Positions 7,465 through 17,196 of a DNA stretch of 64,000 nt are shown one piece after another. The position numbers were made by a program, and so were the translations under genes. Where the stretch lies: contig NZ_JBIRCY010000009.1 of assembly GCF_044326205.1 (NCBI RefSeq), forward strand, positions 62,001 through 126,000. The letters are read 5' to 3'. The first letter of the stretch is position 1; each line of letters opens with the position of its first letter. A model generated the notes under the pieces. It did not search any database. It saw only the letters and a list, made by a program, of their open reading frames with translations, and had not been told where the DNA came from. Origin of the DNA: Kumtagia sp044326205 (GTDB taxonomy: Bacteria > Pseudomonadota > Alphaproteobacteria > Rhizobiales > Rhizobiaceae).

Positions 7465-8232
7465 ATGAATATCGCCCATCGCCCGCAGCCTTCGTTGACC
7501 AACCTACCCTTCTACGAAGAGCGCGTCGACCTCGCTTGCGCGTTCCGATGGACGGCGCGGCTCAACATGCACGAGGCGGTGGCCAATCATTTCTCGCTGG
7601 CCGTCAATGACGATGGTACGCAGTTCCTCATGAACCCGAACCAGGTGCATTTTTCCCGCATCAAGGCGAGCGACCTGCTGTTGATCGACGCCAACGACCC
7701 CGAGACGATGAAGGGGCCGAATGCGCCGGACCCGACCGCCTGGGGCCTGCACGGCGCGGTGCATCGCAATGTGCCGCATGCGCGCTGCGTCATGCATGTG
7801 CATTCGATCCACGCCACGGTGCTGGCGTCGCTGGCCGATTCGCTGATGCCGCCGATCGACCAGAACTCCGCGATGTTCTTCAAGCGGCAGGTGGTCGACG
7901 AGAATTATGGCGGTCTGGCCTTCGAGGAGGAGGGCGAGCGCTGCTCGCAACTCCTGTCGAACCCGAAAACCCAGATCATGATCATGGGCAACCACGGCAT
8001 CCTGGTGATCGGCAACACGGTTGCCGAAGCCTTCAACCGCATGTTCTATTTCGAGCGCGCGGCGGAAACCTACATCAAGGCGCTGTGGACCGGGCGGCCG
8101 CTGCGTACCCTGTCCGATACGGTGGCGGAAAAGGTCGCCGACGAGATGGACGACTATCCCGGCCAGGCCGACCGGCATCTTTCCGAACTGAAGGCTATCC
8201 TCGATGAGGAAGAGCCAGCCTATCGGAACTGA
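7465..8232 (+). CDS. Class II aldolase/adducin family protein
   Basis: A 255-residue protein of the zinc-dependent class II aldolase/adducin fold. The metal-site pattern is visible as AWGLHGAVHRNVPHARCVMHVHSIHATVLAS (His-x-His plus later His) with the later GNHGILVIG strand typical of the family. Members include L-fuculose-phosphate and rhamnulose-phosphate aldolases and decarboxylases; this one is of the larger, adducin-like type and its substrate is not predictable. ATG 7465 is preferred because AGGAG ends nine bases before it; the alternative ATG 7459 leaves only three. It stands alone between a hypothetical gene and a convergent HAD gene. Confidence 0.85.
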   Translation: MNIAHRPQPSLTNLPFYEERVDLACAFRWTARLNMHEAVANHFSLAVNDDGTQFLMNPNQVHFSRIKASDLLLIDANDPETMKGPNAPDPTAWGLHGAVHRNVPHARCVMHVHSIHATVLASLADSLMPPIDQNSAMFFKRQVVDENYGGLAFEEEGERCSQLLSNPKTQIMIMGNHGILVIGNTVAEAFNRMFYFERAAETYIKALWTGRPLRTLSDTVAEKVADEMDDYPGQADRHLSELKAILDEEEPAYRN

Positions 8233-8275
8233 AACGGTCGCTTTTGGGCGGCGCGGACCGCCAGGCGGCAAAACT

Positions 8276-8911
8276 CTACTTGAGTCCGAGATAGGCGCGG
8301 ACCGCTTCCGCGCTGTCGGCGTTTAGCGCGCCGGCTGGACCGGATTGCGGGAATTCCGGCCAGAAGACGGTACGCATGCCGGCGGCAAGTCCGGCCGTCG
8401 CGCCCGGCCGGCTGTCTTCCATAACGACGCTGTCGGCCGGGTCGATACCGGTAAGCCACGCGGCGCGCAGATAGGGTTCGGGGTCCGGCTTGCCGTTGCG
8501 CACGTCGTTGCGCGAGACGGTGCGCATGCCGGCCTCATGGATGTCGAGGGCGCGAAGGTTGGCGTCGACGATGAGGCGGTCGGAATTGGAGACGACGCCT
8601 TGCTCGACGCCACGCGCCTTCAGGTCGCGAAAAATCTCCAGCGCGCCGGGACGCGGCTTCAGCCGCGGCGCCTCGCGCAGATAATGCGCGTATTTGTGCA
8701 CGATCCAGTCGTCGAAGGGCAGTTCGAGGCCGAACTCGTCGCGCAGCATCTCGAAGACCGGAAAGGCGGCGACCCCCAGCACGCGCTCGTGCAGGTCGGA
8801 CGGCGGCTTTATGCCCAGCCCTCGCAACGCCACAACCAGCGCTTCCTCATGCAGCGGCTCGCTGTCGATCAGCGTGCCGTCCATGTCCCAGTAAACCGCC
8901 TTCGGTATCAT
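8276..8911 (-). CDS. HAD-family phosphatase, beta-phosphoglucomutase-like
   Basis: A 211-residue HAD superfamily subclass IA enzyme. Motif I is YWDMDGTLIDSEPLHEEAL (nucleophile Asp9 and acid/base Asp11), motif II is the VVSNSDR segment, motif III is the Lys in RNGKPDPEPY, and motif IV is VVMEDSRPG. The DGTLIDSE form and the PDPEPYLRAA run resemble beta-phosphoglucomutase and phosphoglycolate/2-deoxyglucose phosphatases, acting on small sugar phosphates in the cytoplasm. It is convergent with the aldolase gene and divergent from the SorC-type regulator, so it may share the control region at 8912-9096. Confidence 0.88.
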   Translation of the reverse strand: MIPKAVYWDMDGTLIDSEPLHEEALVVALRGLGIKPPSDLHERVLGVAAFPVFEMLRDEFGLELPFDDWIVHKYAHYLREAPRLKPRPGALEIFRDLKARGVEQGVVSNSDRLIVDANLRALDIHEAGMRTVSRNDVRNGKPDPEPYLRAAWLTGIDPADSVVMEDSRPGATAGLAAGMRTVFWPEFPQSGPAGALNADSAEAVRAYLGLK

Positions 8912-9032
8912 TTCATCCCCGTGCTTGCTCCCTGTCTTAGGATGTTTGAGGCGGGAGATAAACCGTCCTTAATCGCGCAGGCTCGTGATGCAGGCGTCCG
9001 CCGGGCAAATGTTCATGCCGGCGACAATTGCG

Positions 9033-9055
9033 CTTTTGCCAAAAACTTGCAAAAG
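9033..9055. promoter_or_regulatory. Perfect palindrome, likely operator of SorC-type regulator gene
   Basis: CTTTTGC at 9033-9039 and its exact reverse complement GCAAAAG at 9049-9055 are separated by nine bases. The dyad ends 42 bases before the regulator start codon. SorC/DeoR-type sugar regulators commonly autoregulate through palindromes near their promoter, so this is a candidate autoregulatory site. The symmetry is seen; the binding is inferred. Confidence 0.5.
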
Positions 9056-9096
9056 TCCGCGCGCTCCGGCAGGGCCGGGCCAAGGAGAAGAATGCC

Positions 9097-10056
9097 ATGG
9101 CTTCCCGCCAGGACACCGGCAGCGGACGGCTCGACGATGCGGCGCGGGCGGGGTGGTTGTATTATGTTGCGGGGAATACGCAGGACCAGATTGCGGCGAA
9201 GCTGGGAGTCTCAAGACAGTCGGCGCAGCGGCTGGTGTCGCTGGCGATGTCGGAGGGACTGATAAGGGTCAGGGTCGACCATCCGATCGCGGCTTGCCTC
9301 GACCTGGCGGCGAAGCTCCGGTCGCGGTTTGCGCTGGATCTGGTCGAGGTGGTGCCGAGCAGCCCGGACTCGCCGTCGACGACGCTGGGCATCGCCGAGG
9401 CGGGGGCGGCGGAGATCGAGCGGCGGTTGAAGTCGACGGAGCCGGTCGTCATGGCGATCGGCACGGGGCGCACGCTGAAGGCGGCGATCGAGCAGTTGCC
9501 GGCCATGGACTGCCCGCAGCACAAGGTGGTTTCGCTGACCGGCAACATCTCGCCGGATGGTTCGGCCGCGTTCTACAACGTCATCTTCACCATGGCCGAC
9601 CGTATCAACGCGCGCAGTTTCCCGATGCCGTTGCCGGTCATCGCCTCATCGCCGGAAGAGCGCGAAATGCTGCTTGGCCAGCCGATGATCCAGCCGACGC
9701 TGGCGCTGGCGGCGCGGGCCGACGTCACCTTCGTCGGCATCGGCGACCTCGGGCCGAAGGCGCCGCTCTATGTCGACGGGTTCATCACCGAGGCGGAGCT
9801 GAAGGCGCTGCAGAAGGCCGGCGCGGTGGCGGAAATCGTCGGCTGGGTGTTCGACCGCGACGGCAAGCTGATCGAGGGCATCACCAACGACCGGGTCGCC
9901 TCGGCGCCGCTGCCGTCGCGCGAGCGCTCGCTTGTCGTCGCGCTTGCCATGGGTGAGCTGAAGCTGCCGGGCATTCTGGCGGCGGTCACCCGCCGGCTGG
10001 TCAACGGGCTGATCACCGACGAACGCACCGCCGCCGCCTTGCTGGCGGCGGGGTGA
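9097..10056 (+). CDS. SorC-family sugar-binding transcriptional regulator
   Basis: A 319-residue regulator with an N-terminal helix-turn-helix (AAKLGVSRQSAQRLVSLA, about residues 35-52) and a C-terminal sugar-phosphate-binding SorC domain (VVMAIGTGRTLKAAIEQL, TFVGIGDLG, GITNDRVASAPLP). Family members sense phosphorylated sugars or polyols and repress or activate their uptake genes. ATG at 9097 has AAGGAGA about eight bases upstream. In related rhizobia such regulators sit beside polyol ABC operons, and a smoEFGK-mtlK operon begins 4.5 kb away here, so control of polyol use is a reasonable inference. Confidence 0.9.
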   Translation: MASRQDTGSGRLDDAARAGWLYYVAGNTQDQIAAKLGVSRQSAQRLVSLAMSEGLIRVRVDHPIAACLDLAAKLRSRFALDLVEVVPSSPDSPSTTLGIAEAGAAEIERRLKSTEPVVMAIGTGRTLKAAIEQLPAMDCPQHKVVSLTGNISPDGSAAFYNVIFTMADRINARSFPMPLPVIASSPEEREMLLGQPMIQPTLALAARADVTFVGIGDLGPKAPLYVDGFITEAELKALQKAGAVAEIVGWVFDRDGKLIEGITNDRVASAPLPSRERSLVVALAMGELKLPGILAAVTRRLVNGLITDERTAAALLAAG

Positions 10057-10075
10057 AGGAACCCGGGCGTCCGGA

Positions 10076-12133
10076 TCACTTGCGGTCGATGAGAGCTCCG
10101 ATGTTGGAGCCATTTTGCTGGTCCCGAACGCGCCGCTTGATAATCCGCGTTCCGAAGATATGCGAGGCGATGCCCAAGGCCAGAATAGCAAGGGAACCTC
10201 CCGCTCCGGGCAGCAGGATATTGGCGCCGGCGGAAATCAGCGAGACCAGCGGATTGTTGAAATCCTGAAGCGTTCCGGAATTGGTCGCGCCGGGAACCGT
10301 GACCGATTGCGCATACAAGCTTTCCAGACCACGAATCTTCACGGCCAGGGCCTCTGTCCCTTTTGGACCGAGGTTGATGTTGAAGAAAGTTTTGAGATCG
10401 GCCAACGGAAGGCCGCTTACTGCGTGAGCGATCTGCTGATCCACCGGCGCCGATACGACGGGATTGGGCGCCGCCGGAGCGGCAGCGGCCGGTCCCGGAC
10501 CGTATTCCCTGATCGCGAAGTTGCCGATTCCCAAGGCTCCGAGCAGGGACGTGAGCACCGCCATGAGCCGGGCATTGTCGGCTTGCGCGATGGTCTGCGA
10601 TCCCATCCTCCGGAGGTCGTCGGCCGTGATGTTGATACGCTCCTGGGATAGCGGCCGTCCCAGCGCTTCGCCGAGCATGGTCCATGTGGTGGCGTCAACT
10701 GAGCCAGACACCTCGGCCGGCACCTTGTAGTCGACCTGAAATGCCGCCACCGCAGCCGTGGTAAGCGTGCCGTAGATGCCGTCGATCTTGCCGACCTGAT
10801 AGTTGCGTGCGCTCAACGCCTGCTGAAGTGCTTCTACGGCGGGGCCGCGGTCGCCGGGCTTGAGGACCAATTGCGAAGGCTGACGGTTCAAATTGAGATT
10901 GCCGAGAATACCACCGCCCAGTATTTCAAGCAGCTTTTCCCACGAAACGTAGCCTGGGTCGAAGCTTTCTGGGTATTCTGGTTTATATATCTCAAGCGTC
11001 CCTGATTGACGCTCGTCGTATTTTTTCAGGATCGTATTGCCGTTGACCTTTGTAAGGCTGGCCCATTCCTCCCGCAATCCGACAACATCTCGGCCACGCC
11101 CTTTGATGAGCGCGACCGCGAGCGAGTCCTGCAACTCCCTTGAGTAAAGTTCGCCGCCCGAAAGCCCGAACTTTCTCCTCAAACCGAGTAAGGTCTTGCG
11201 TACGATCTGGTAACGGCCGAGTGCGGAAGAGTTGAAGTTGTTGGCAGGATGATCAAGCATCGCCATCTGCAACGCATTGATCTGGTTGAGAGTCATCGCG
11301 GTCAGCTTCTTTTCGCCGCCCGTGAATTTCCCGTAGCCGAGCGACGTATCGTAGCCGTCGTTCGATCGGCTTGCCGTCCCTTCGTGATGGGCGATGAAAT
11401 CGAGGAAAGGACGGAATCGGTTCACTTCGCTGTCGTGTATCATCGTGTCGCTCTCCCAAAAGGTCTCGTCAGTCGGGTCTGAATTCATGTCCTCGTCGTG
11501 AAAATGCTCTTCGGTCCCGCCATTGAGGTGGCCGTTGAAGTGACCATTAAAGCCGTCGGAACGACCGTCGAGGTCACCATCGAGGTCCAGTCCGAATCCC
11601 TTAACCGTCGATGGGTCAATACCTGCGGCAAGGTCCTGCGGCGTCACATCGATATGGAAATGCATTGGATCCTTCTTGTTGGTCCAACTGCCACCCCATC
11701 CGAATACGCTTTTTCCTTCAAAGGTCTTCACCGAACGGACATCTTCGATCATCTCAGGTGTCATGTCGGTATCCGCGACGTTCGATAGAACATCCTGCGC
11801 GCGGTCGGCTTGCGTCCGTTTCTCGGAAAACCACACCTTTCGGCGGTTCGGAGTTTTTCTGACCGGATTGGTCGTGGCATTCACGTCGATGGCAATGCCC
11901 AAGGCGTGAAGGCTTCGTGTTGTCGTACCCTCGATATTCCGTGGAAAGTAGCCATGCGTATCGTCACCGCGGATGGAGTAGTCATGCGAAAGCAGGACCA
12001 TCTGCAAGGCATTCCAGGCGGGAACCGTCGGACGCGCGACCTTGATGTGCGCAGATCCGAAAGCGATTTCAGTCATGGCGTCGTCGGCGCTGTCGAACGT
12101 CCTCCATGCCTGTCTTTGCGCAGCTTCACTCAT
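10076..12133 (-). CDS. Multidomain peptidoglycan hydrolase: M15 peptidase, muramidase-like, PG-binding
   Basis: A 685-residue protein with three cell-wall modules. Residues about 1-180 carry the zinc D,D-peptidase (M15) pattern: HALGIAID (His76, Asp83) and MHFHID (His158/His160). An Asp/Gly/His-rich linker (about 181-210) follows. Residues 236-390 look lysozyme-like, with a candidate catalytic Glu251 in FIAHHEGTA and LGRYQIVRKTL. Residues 425-490 form a PG_binding_1 domain (LKPGDRGPAVEALQQAL). The C-terminus (about 628-662) is strongly hydrophobic. There is no N-terminal signal peptide. The ATG at 12133 has GGGAGG at proper spacing; a GTG six bases earlier is less likely. The design resembles phage or injection-system lysins. 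Confidence 0.75.
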   Translation of the reverse strand: MSEAAQRQAWRTFDSADDAMTEIAFGSAHIKVARPTVPAWNALQMVLLSHDYSIRGDDTHGYFPRNIEGTTTRSLHALGIAIDVNATTNPVRKTPNRRKVWFSEKRTQADRAQDVLSNVADTDMTPEMIEDVRSVKTFEGKSVFGWGGSWTNKKDPMHFHIDVTPQDLAAGIDPSTVKGFGLDLDGDLDGRSDGFNGHFNGHLNGGTEEHFHDEDMNSDPTDETFWESDTMIHDSEVNRFRPFLDFIAHHEGTASRSNDGYDTSLGYGKFTGGEKKLTAMTLNQINALQMAMLDHPANNFNSSALGRYQIVRKTLLGLRRKFGLSGGELYSRELQDSLAVALIKGRGRDVVGLREEWASLTKVNGNTILKKYDERQSGTLEIYKPEYPESFDPGYVSWEKLLEILGGGILGNLNLNRQPSQLVLKPGDRGPAVEALQQALSARNYQVGKIDGIYGTLTTAAVAAFQVDYKVPAEVSGSVDATTWTMLGEALGRPLSQERINITADDLRRMGSQTIAQADNARLMAVLTSLLGALGIGNFAIREYGPGPAAAAPAAPNPVVSAPVDQQIAHAVSGLPLADLKTFFNINLGPKGTEALAVKIRGLESLYAQSVTVPGATNSGTLQDFNNPLVSLISAGANILLPGAGGSLAILALGIASHIFGTRIIKRRVRDQQNGSNIGALIDRK

Positions 12134-12647
12134 GTGCACCTCCCGGCAAGCACAATGAAACCCCAGGCCGACCGAGGCCGGCCCAACGATTAAGATTTGA
12201 AAGATCTGCGTCTACGGCGAGGCGTAAAGCGAAAATATTGGTGCAATAGCCTCACCAAGAGCATTGCGACGAGAAGATATATTGAGCAGCGTGAAATGAT
12301 CGTGAATTAAACTTGGACGGCAAACGCGTGAGCAGGGGACTATGCGCTGCGCCAGTGCTTCCGGGAGAATCGCTCATGGCGCACCGCAGGAGCGGCACGC
12401 CTCATTGAAGATAAACGACACGATGACAAATCTGTTCGATGAGGACCAGCTTCGGAGCCTTGCCATGCACCGGTCAGCTCTGGCTGTTGCGTCAGGCTGT
12501 CTTGCTCCTCCGGAGGGCCGGCCCGCTTGCTCAAAGCGCTGCGTATCGACGGGCGCAGCCGCTGAAATCCCTTGCTTTCGCCGGGGTTGTCCCTAGCTAA
12601 CTCGGCGTCGATTTTTTTCCGCCGGGCACTTCTTTCCCAAGGCTCTT
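12134..12647. other. Intergenic region without a convincing gene
   Basis: About 510 bases between the peptidoglycan hydrolase and the DUF1127-like gene. The first part (12190-12330) is AT-rich and could hold the hydrolase promoter. Open frames of 64 and 84 codons in the second part have no recognisable protein sequence, no ribosome site and no family resemblance, so I do not call a gene. No tRNA or repeat was seen. Confidence 0.5.
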
Positions 12648-12905
12648 TTATGAAGCGTGCGGCGTCATCATCAGCCGGGTGAGTGTGCTGGCTTCCTCGG
12701 CGTTGCGCGACGAAATGCGCGGCAGCCGCTCGATACGGGGATCCTCGCCATCCATCAGGCCGAGGTCTCGGCGCATGTGTTCGGACAGAATTTCCGTGTC
12801 GAGATAGGCGCTGCCGACGGCTTCGGCCCGCGATTGCAGGGCCATGAGCATCCGGGCGGTATTGCGGATGCGGTGGATCGCGGCGGTCAAGACAGAGCGT
12901 TGCAT
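12648..12905 (-). CDS. DUF1127-like small protein
   Basis: An 85-residue basic protein starting MQRSVLTAAIHRIRNTARML. It carries the segment LSEHMRRDLGLMDGEDPR, which resembles the C-terminal motif of DUF1127 (YjiS-like) proteins, small arginine-rich proteins found in many copies in rhizobia and linked in some species to RNA regulation. ATG at 12905 is chosen because GGGAGA lies six bases upstream; the open frame extends 30 codons further but without a family match. It is divergent from a LysR regulator gene with a gap of 101 bases. Confidence 0.6.
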   Translation of the reverse strand: MQRSVLTAAIHRIRNTARMLMALQSRAEAVGSAYLDTEILSEHMRRDLGLMDGEDPRIERLPRISSRNAEEASTLTRLMMTPHAS

Positions 12906-13006
12906 CTCAGGTCTCCCAAAAATCTGGTTGGTTTCGTGATCTGAATATGAGGCCTTCCGGGCTTGCCGGCCAATTGAACGTGACCTAGGATACATAAGGA
13001 GGACTT

Positions 13007-13915
13007 ATGCATCCGAGCCGCCTGCCACCGCTCGCCGCCGTCCGCGCCTTCGAGGCGGCGGCCCGGCTTCTGAGCTTTACCCGTGCCGCGGAAGAACTGG
13101 CGATGACGCAGGCGGCGGTCAGCTACCAGATCAAGGTGCTGGAGGAGCGGGTCGGCTCGCCGCTGTTTTATCGTCAGGCGCGGCAGGTCGGGCTGACCGA
13201 GACGGGCCAGGTGCTTTCCACGGCCGCCACGCAGGCGTTCCGGCTGTTGGCGGAAGGATTCGAGACGGCGCGCACCGGCGGGCAGGCGACGCTGTCGATC
13301 AGCACCATCCCGACCTTCGCGGCCAACTGGCTGGCACTGCATCTCGGCTCGTTCCAGATCGCCCACCCGTCGATTGCGGTGCGGATAGAAACTGCAACCC
13401 GCATGATCGATTTCACCCAGGAGAATTTCGACGTCGGCATCCGCACTGGCGGCAAGGGCGAGTGGCCGGGCCTGACCTCGCATATGCTGATGCGCGCCGA
13501 TTTCACGCCGATGCTGAGCCCGAAACTGGCGGAAAGCATCGGCGGCGTGCACGAACCGGCCGACTTGCTGAAGCTGCCGATCATGGACGCTGGTGACCCC
13601 TGGTGGGAGATCTGGTTCAACGCCGCCGGCATAGATGCGCGCGAAAACCTGGCGGCGCGGCCGCGCCGCCAGTTGGGATCGCAGGCCTATGAAGGCCGCG
13701 CGGCGGTGGCCGGCGTCGGCGTCGGCATCCTGACACGGCCGCTTTTCGCCACCGAATTGGCCGACGGCAGCCTGATCCAGCCCTTCGACCTCGTCGGTGA
13801 CGACGGCCACGCCTATTGGCTGGTCTACCAGACGCAGCGCCGCAACGTGCCGAAAATCCGGGCTTTTCGCGATTGGATCTTGAAGGAGATCGGGGTTGCG
13901 ACGGGTGGGGTGTAG
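13007..13915 (+). CDS. LysR-family transcriptional regulator, GcvA-like
   Basis: A 302-residue LTTR. The N-terminal winged helix is typical (LPPLAAVRAFEAAARLLSFTRAAEELAMTQAAVSYQIKVLE, residues 6-46) and the effector domain contains LSISTIPTFAANWLALHLG and the GVGVGILTRPLF segment near the end. The RLPPLAAVRAFEAAAR start is characteristic of the GcvA group, often controlling amino acid or dehydrogenase genes. Its partner is probably the divergent small gene at 12648-12905 or a distant target. The target is not deducible from this sequence. Confidence 0.9.
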   Translation: MHPSRLPPLAAVRAFEAAARLLSFTRAAEELAMTQAAVSYQIKVLEERVGSPLFYRQARQVGLTETGQVLSTAATQAFRLLAEGFETARTGGQATLSISTIPTFAANWLALHLGSFQIAHPSIAVRIETATRMIDFTQENFDVGIRTGGKGEWPGLTSHMLMRADFTPMLSPKLAESIGGVHEPADLLKLPIMDAGDPWWEIWFNAAGIDARENLAARPRRQLGSQAYEGRAAVAGVGVGILTRPLFATELADGSLIQPFDLVGDDGHAYWLVYQTQRRNVPKIRAFRDWILKEIGVATGGV

Positions 13916-14001
13916 CGCTGGTAGAGGTTGCAGCGCGCGCTGTCAGATAGCGCCTCTGTCGCCTCCAGCGGCGGGATTCCATGGGCGGTCTTCTGCGCCG
14001 G

Positions 14002-14057
14002 CATGGTCCTAGGGTCTCCGCACTCGCTTCGCTCCTGCTGCGACCTAGGATGACGAA
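14002..14057. repeat. CCTAGG-bounded palindromic repeat, copy 1
   Basis: The element begins CATGGTCCTAGGGT (14002-14015) and ends CCTAGGATGACGAA (14044-14057), with an internal cgcttcgctcctgct segment. A second copy with the same ends and a similar middle lies at 16127-16181. The CCTAGG ends are inversely arranged, so the transcript could fold back. It is a REP-type intergenic repeat. Confidence 0.7.
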
Positions 14058-14099
14058 GTGGAGAGCGCAGCCGTCAAACCGTCAAGGTCGGCGCCATGC

Positions 14100-14121
14100 A
14101 AATCGCAAGCGTTGGCGATTT
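14100..14121. repeat. AAATC/GATT palindrome, copy 1
   Basis: AAATCGC and GCGATTT flank an eight-base loop containing GCGTTG. Related palindromes with the consensus AAATCnCCnACGTTGGnGATT occur at 16200-16221 and 34626-34648, always in intergenic DNA. Here and at 16200 it lies shortly after a CCTAGG-bounded repeat, so the two may be parts of one compound element. Confidence 0.5.
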
Positions 14122-14529
14122 GACTAACGACTGTTAGAATCATTGTCGTGCTTGGAAACTCAAGCAAAACCAAGGGATTGCAGGCAAAGTCGATCTGAAC
14201 GGCCGGTTTGGGCCGGACCAAAGTTGGAAAAAGGCCAACTATCGACGGTTTTTGCCCCGCCAGCGTAGCTTGTGTCGGCTCCCGTCTCCATAGATAAGCT
14301 ATTGATTCTACGAGATAAATTCGCTGGTTGGCCGCGTCGGAAACACGTCGCACTGTAGGTCATGCTTGTAAAATGCAGAAAAATCAATGGCTTGTGCGGA
14401 TAGCAAGCGCGAAGCGCGATGATAGGCATGACCTCGCGCCTCCGCAAGCCTCCCGTGATTGGGACGTTTCATGCCTGATTTCGCGCTTCACCGGCCCCTT
14501 TCGATGTGCGGCGCAGCATCAATTGCCTC

Positions 14530-14575
14530 TTGACATTCGTCACGGAGAGTGAGTAATTGCCCGAGAACAAGGCAA
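14530..14575 (+). promoter_or_regulatory. Candidate promoter and operator of the polyol operon
   Basis: A perfect -35 hexamer TTGACA lies at 14530-14535, with only a weak -10 (around 14553-14558) at normal spacing, which is typical of an activator- or repressor-controlled promoter. Overlapping the -10 region is a dyad TTGCC (14557-14561) / GGCAA (14571-14575) with a nine-base spacer. This shares the TTGC/GCAA half-sites with the palindrome before the SorC-type regulator gene at 9033-9055. Function as an operator is inferred. Confidence 0.4.
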
Positions 14576-14608
14576 ATGCTCACCTTGGGATTTGGGAGGA
14601 GTACCGAT

Positions 14609-15916
<1,308 letters not shown>

Positions 15917-15934
15917 GGCGCCTCCCAGTGCCTT

Positions 15935-15960
15935 GGCCGTCCGGGTAAAACCGGGCGGCC
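15935..15960 (+). terminator. Intercistronic hairpin after smoE
   Basis: GGCCGTCCGG (15935-15944) pairs with CCGGGCGGCC (15951-15960) through ten pairs including one G-U, with a six-base GTAAAA loop. It starts 18 bases after the smoE stop. Without a long U tract it is more likely a 3' stabiliser or partial attenuator that raises the binding-protein:permease ratio than a full terminator, but it could act as either. Confidence 0.55.
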
Positions 15961-16126
15961 ACCTTTAAGGTTTTCTCCGGCAGAGGCATCCGCTGCCCCT
16001 CAGCGGTATGCTTCGATCGGCGCCTCTCCCTCGACCGCGGGGGAGAGGTTGCGCCGGGGAGGGTTGGCAAGAGGTCGCCGTCCGGCATGAATTCTACCCC
16101 GCTGGAGCACGTCGTCACCGGTACGG

Positions 16127-16181
16127 CATGGTCCTAGGGTCGCGCAGTTCGCTCCGCTCCTGCTTGCCCTAGGATGACGAA
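16127..16181. repeat. CCTAGG-bounded palindromic repeat, copy 2
   Basis: It starts with the same 14 bases CATGGTCCTAGGGT and ends with the same CCTAGGATGACGAA as the element at 14002-14057, with a middle that differs at several places. The two copies flank smoE on both sides in the same orientation. Confidence 0.7.
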
Positions 16182-16199
16182 TGCAGGGGCCTTAGCGGC

Positions 16200-16221
16200 A
16201 AATCACCGACGTTGGAGATTG
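16200..16221. repeat. AAATC/GATT palindrome, copy 2
   Basis: AAATCACCGACGTTGGAGATTG is a near-palindrome of the same type as 14100-14121 and 34626-34648. It lies 18 bases after the CCTAGG-bounded repeat, mirroring the arrangement before smoE. Confidence 0.45.
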
Positions 16222-16313
16222 GCAAACATGCCTCTCCATCGGCGCCCGCGCCATCCCGGCCAGGCCGGGCGAGCATAGTCCAAGGTCAGAACGTCTACGA
16301 ACGGGACACAGCC

Positions 16314-17186
16314 ATGGCTACCAAGCAAACCAGTTCCCTCGCGCGTTTCATGCTGGCGCCTTCGGTTGTCCTGCTGTTCGTCTGGATGATCGTGCCGCTG
16401 GCCTTCACGCTGTGGTTCTCGTTCCAGCAATACAACCCGCTGAACCCGATCCGCGACGGCTTCATCGGCCTGTCGAACTACAAGCTGTTCTTCAGCAACC
16501 CGGCCTTCCTATGGGCGATCCTCAACACGCTGCTGATCGTCGCCAGCGTGCTCCTGATCACCATCATCGGAGGCATCCTGCTGGCCCTGCTGCTCGACCA
16601 GCCGATGTGGGGCCAGGGCATCGTGCGCATCCTGGTGATCTCGCCGTTCTTCGTCATGCCGCCGGTCGCCGCCCTTGTGTGGAAGAACATGCTCATGCAT
16701 CCGGGTTACGGCGTGTTCGCCGACATCGCCCGGTTCTTCGGGCTGCAGCCGATCGACTGGTTCGCCAACTATCCGCTGTTCTCGATCATCCTCATCGTCG
16801 CCTGGCAATGGCTGCCTTTCGCGACGCTGATCCTCCTGACCTCGCTGCAGTCGCTCGACGGCGAGCAGAAGGAGGCCGCCGAGATGGACGGCGCGGGTTT
16901 CGTCAGCCGCTTCATCTACCTGACCCTGCCGCATCTTTCGAGGGCGATCACCGTCGTCGTGCTGATCCAGACGATCTTCCTGCTCGCCGTCTATGCGGAG
17001 ATCCTGGTCACCACCAATGGCGGCCCCGGCTACGCCTCCACCAACCTTCCCTTCCTCGTCTACCAGAAGGCGTTGCTGGAGTTCAAAATCGGCCAGGCCT
17101 CGGCCGGCGGCATCATCGCCGTCATCCTCGCCAACATCGTCGCCTTCTTCGCCATGCGGGCGGTCGGCAAGAACCTGGACAAGTGA
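16314..17186 (+). CDS. smoF: Polyol ABC transporter permease
   Basis: A 290-residue inner-membrane permease of the MalF/UgpA type with six predicted membrane helices, starting with FMLAPSVVLLFVWMIVPLAFTLWFSF. The cytoplasmic EAA loop that contacts the ATPase is EQKEAAEMDGAGFVSRFIYLTLPHL. ATG at 16314 (MATKQTSS) is preferred over an in-frame start at 16212, which would run through repeat DNA. It is followed after ten bases by smoG. It forms the membrane channel together with SmoG. Confidence 0.92.
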   Translation: MATKQTSSLARFMLAPSVVLLFVWMIVPLAFTLWFSFQQYNPLNPIRDGFIGLSNYKLFFSNPAFLWAILNTLLIVASVLLITIIGGILLALLLDQPMWGQGIVRILVISPFFVMPPVAALVWKNMLMHPGYGVFADIARFFGLQPIDWFANYPLFSIILIVAWQWLPFATLILLTSLQSLDGEQKEAAEMDGAGFVSRFIYLTLPHLSRAITVVVLIQTIFLLAVYAEILVTTNGGPGYASTNLPFLVYQKALLEFKIGQASAGGIIAVILANIVAFFAMRAVGKNLDK

Positions 17187-17196
17187 GGAGGAAATT

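Larger units (their letters stand above)
13916..14529. other. Intergenic region with palindromic repeats
   Basis: About 610 bases between the LysR gene and the smoE promoter. It contains one copy of the CCTAGG-bounded repeat (14002-14057) and an AAATC/GATT palindrome (14100-14121). The rest is AT-richer than average and carries a 102-codon minus-strand frame and others that show no protein-like features. I see no gene and no structured RNA of a known class. Confidence 0.5.
15961..16313. other. Spacer between smoE and smoF with repeats
   Basis: This 350-base spacer is unusually long for the inside of a transport operon. It holds a GC-rich fold-back near 16022-16058 (CCTCTCCC with GGGGAGAGG), the second CCTAGG-bounded repeat (16127-16181) and an AAATC/GATT palindrome (16200-16221). 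No gene is visible. The repeats appear to have been inserted between two co-transcribed genes. Confidence 0.5.

Noticed and set aside
12342..12596. 84-codon frame in the gap after the peptidoglycan hydrolase
   Set aside because: Cys/Arg/Gly-rich translation, no family or ribosome site; more likely non-coding.
14045..14353. 102-codon minus-strand frame before smoE
   Set aside because: It overlaps a palindromic repeat, lacks a ribosome site and resembles no protein family.
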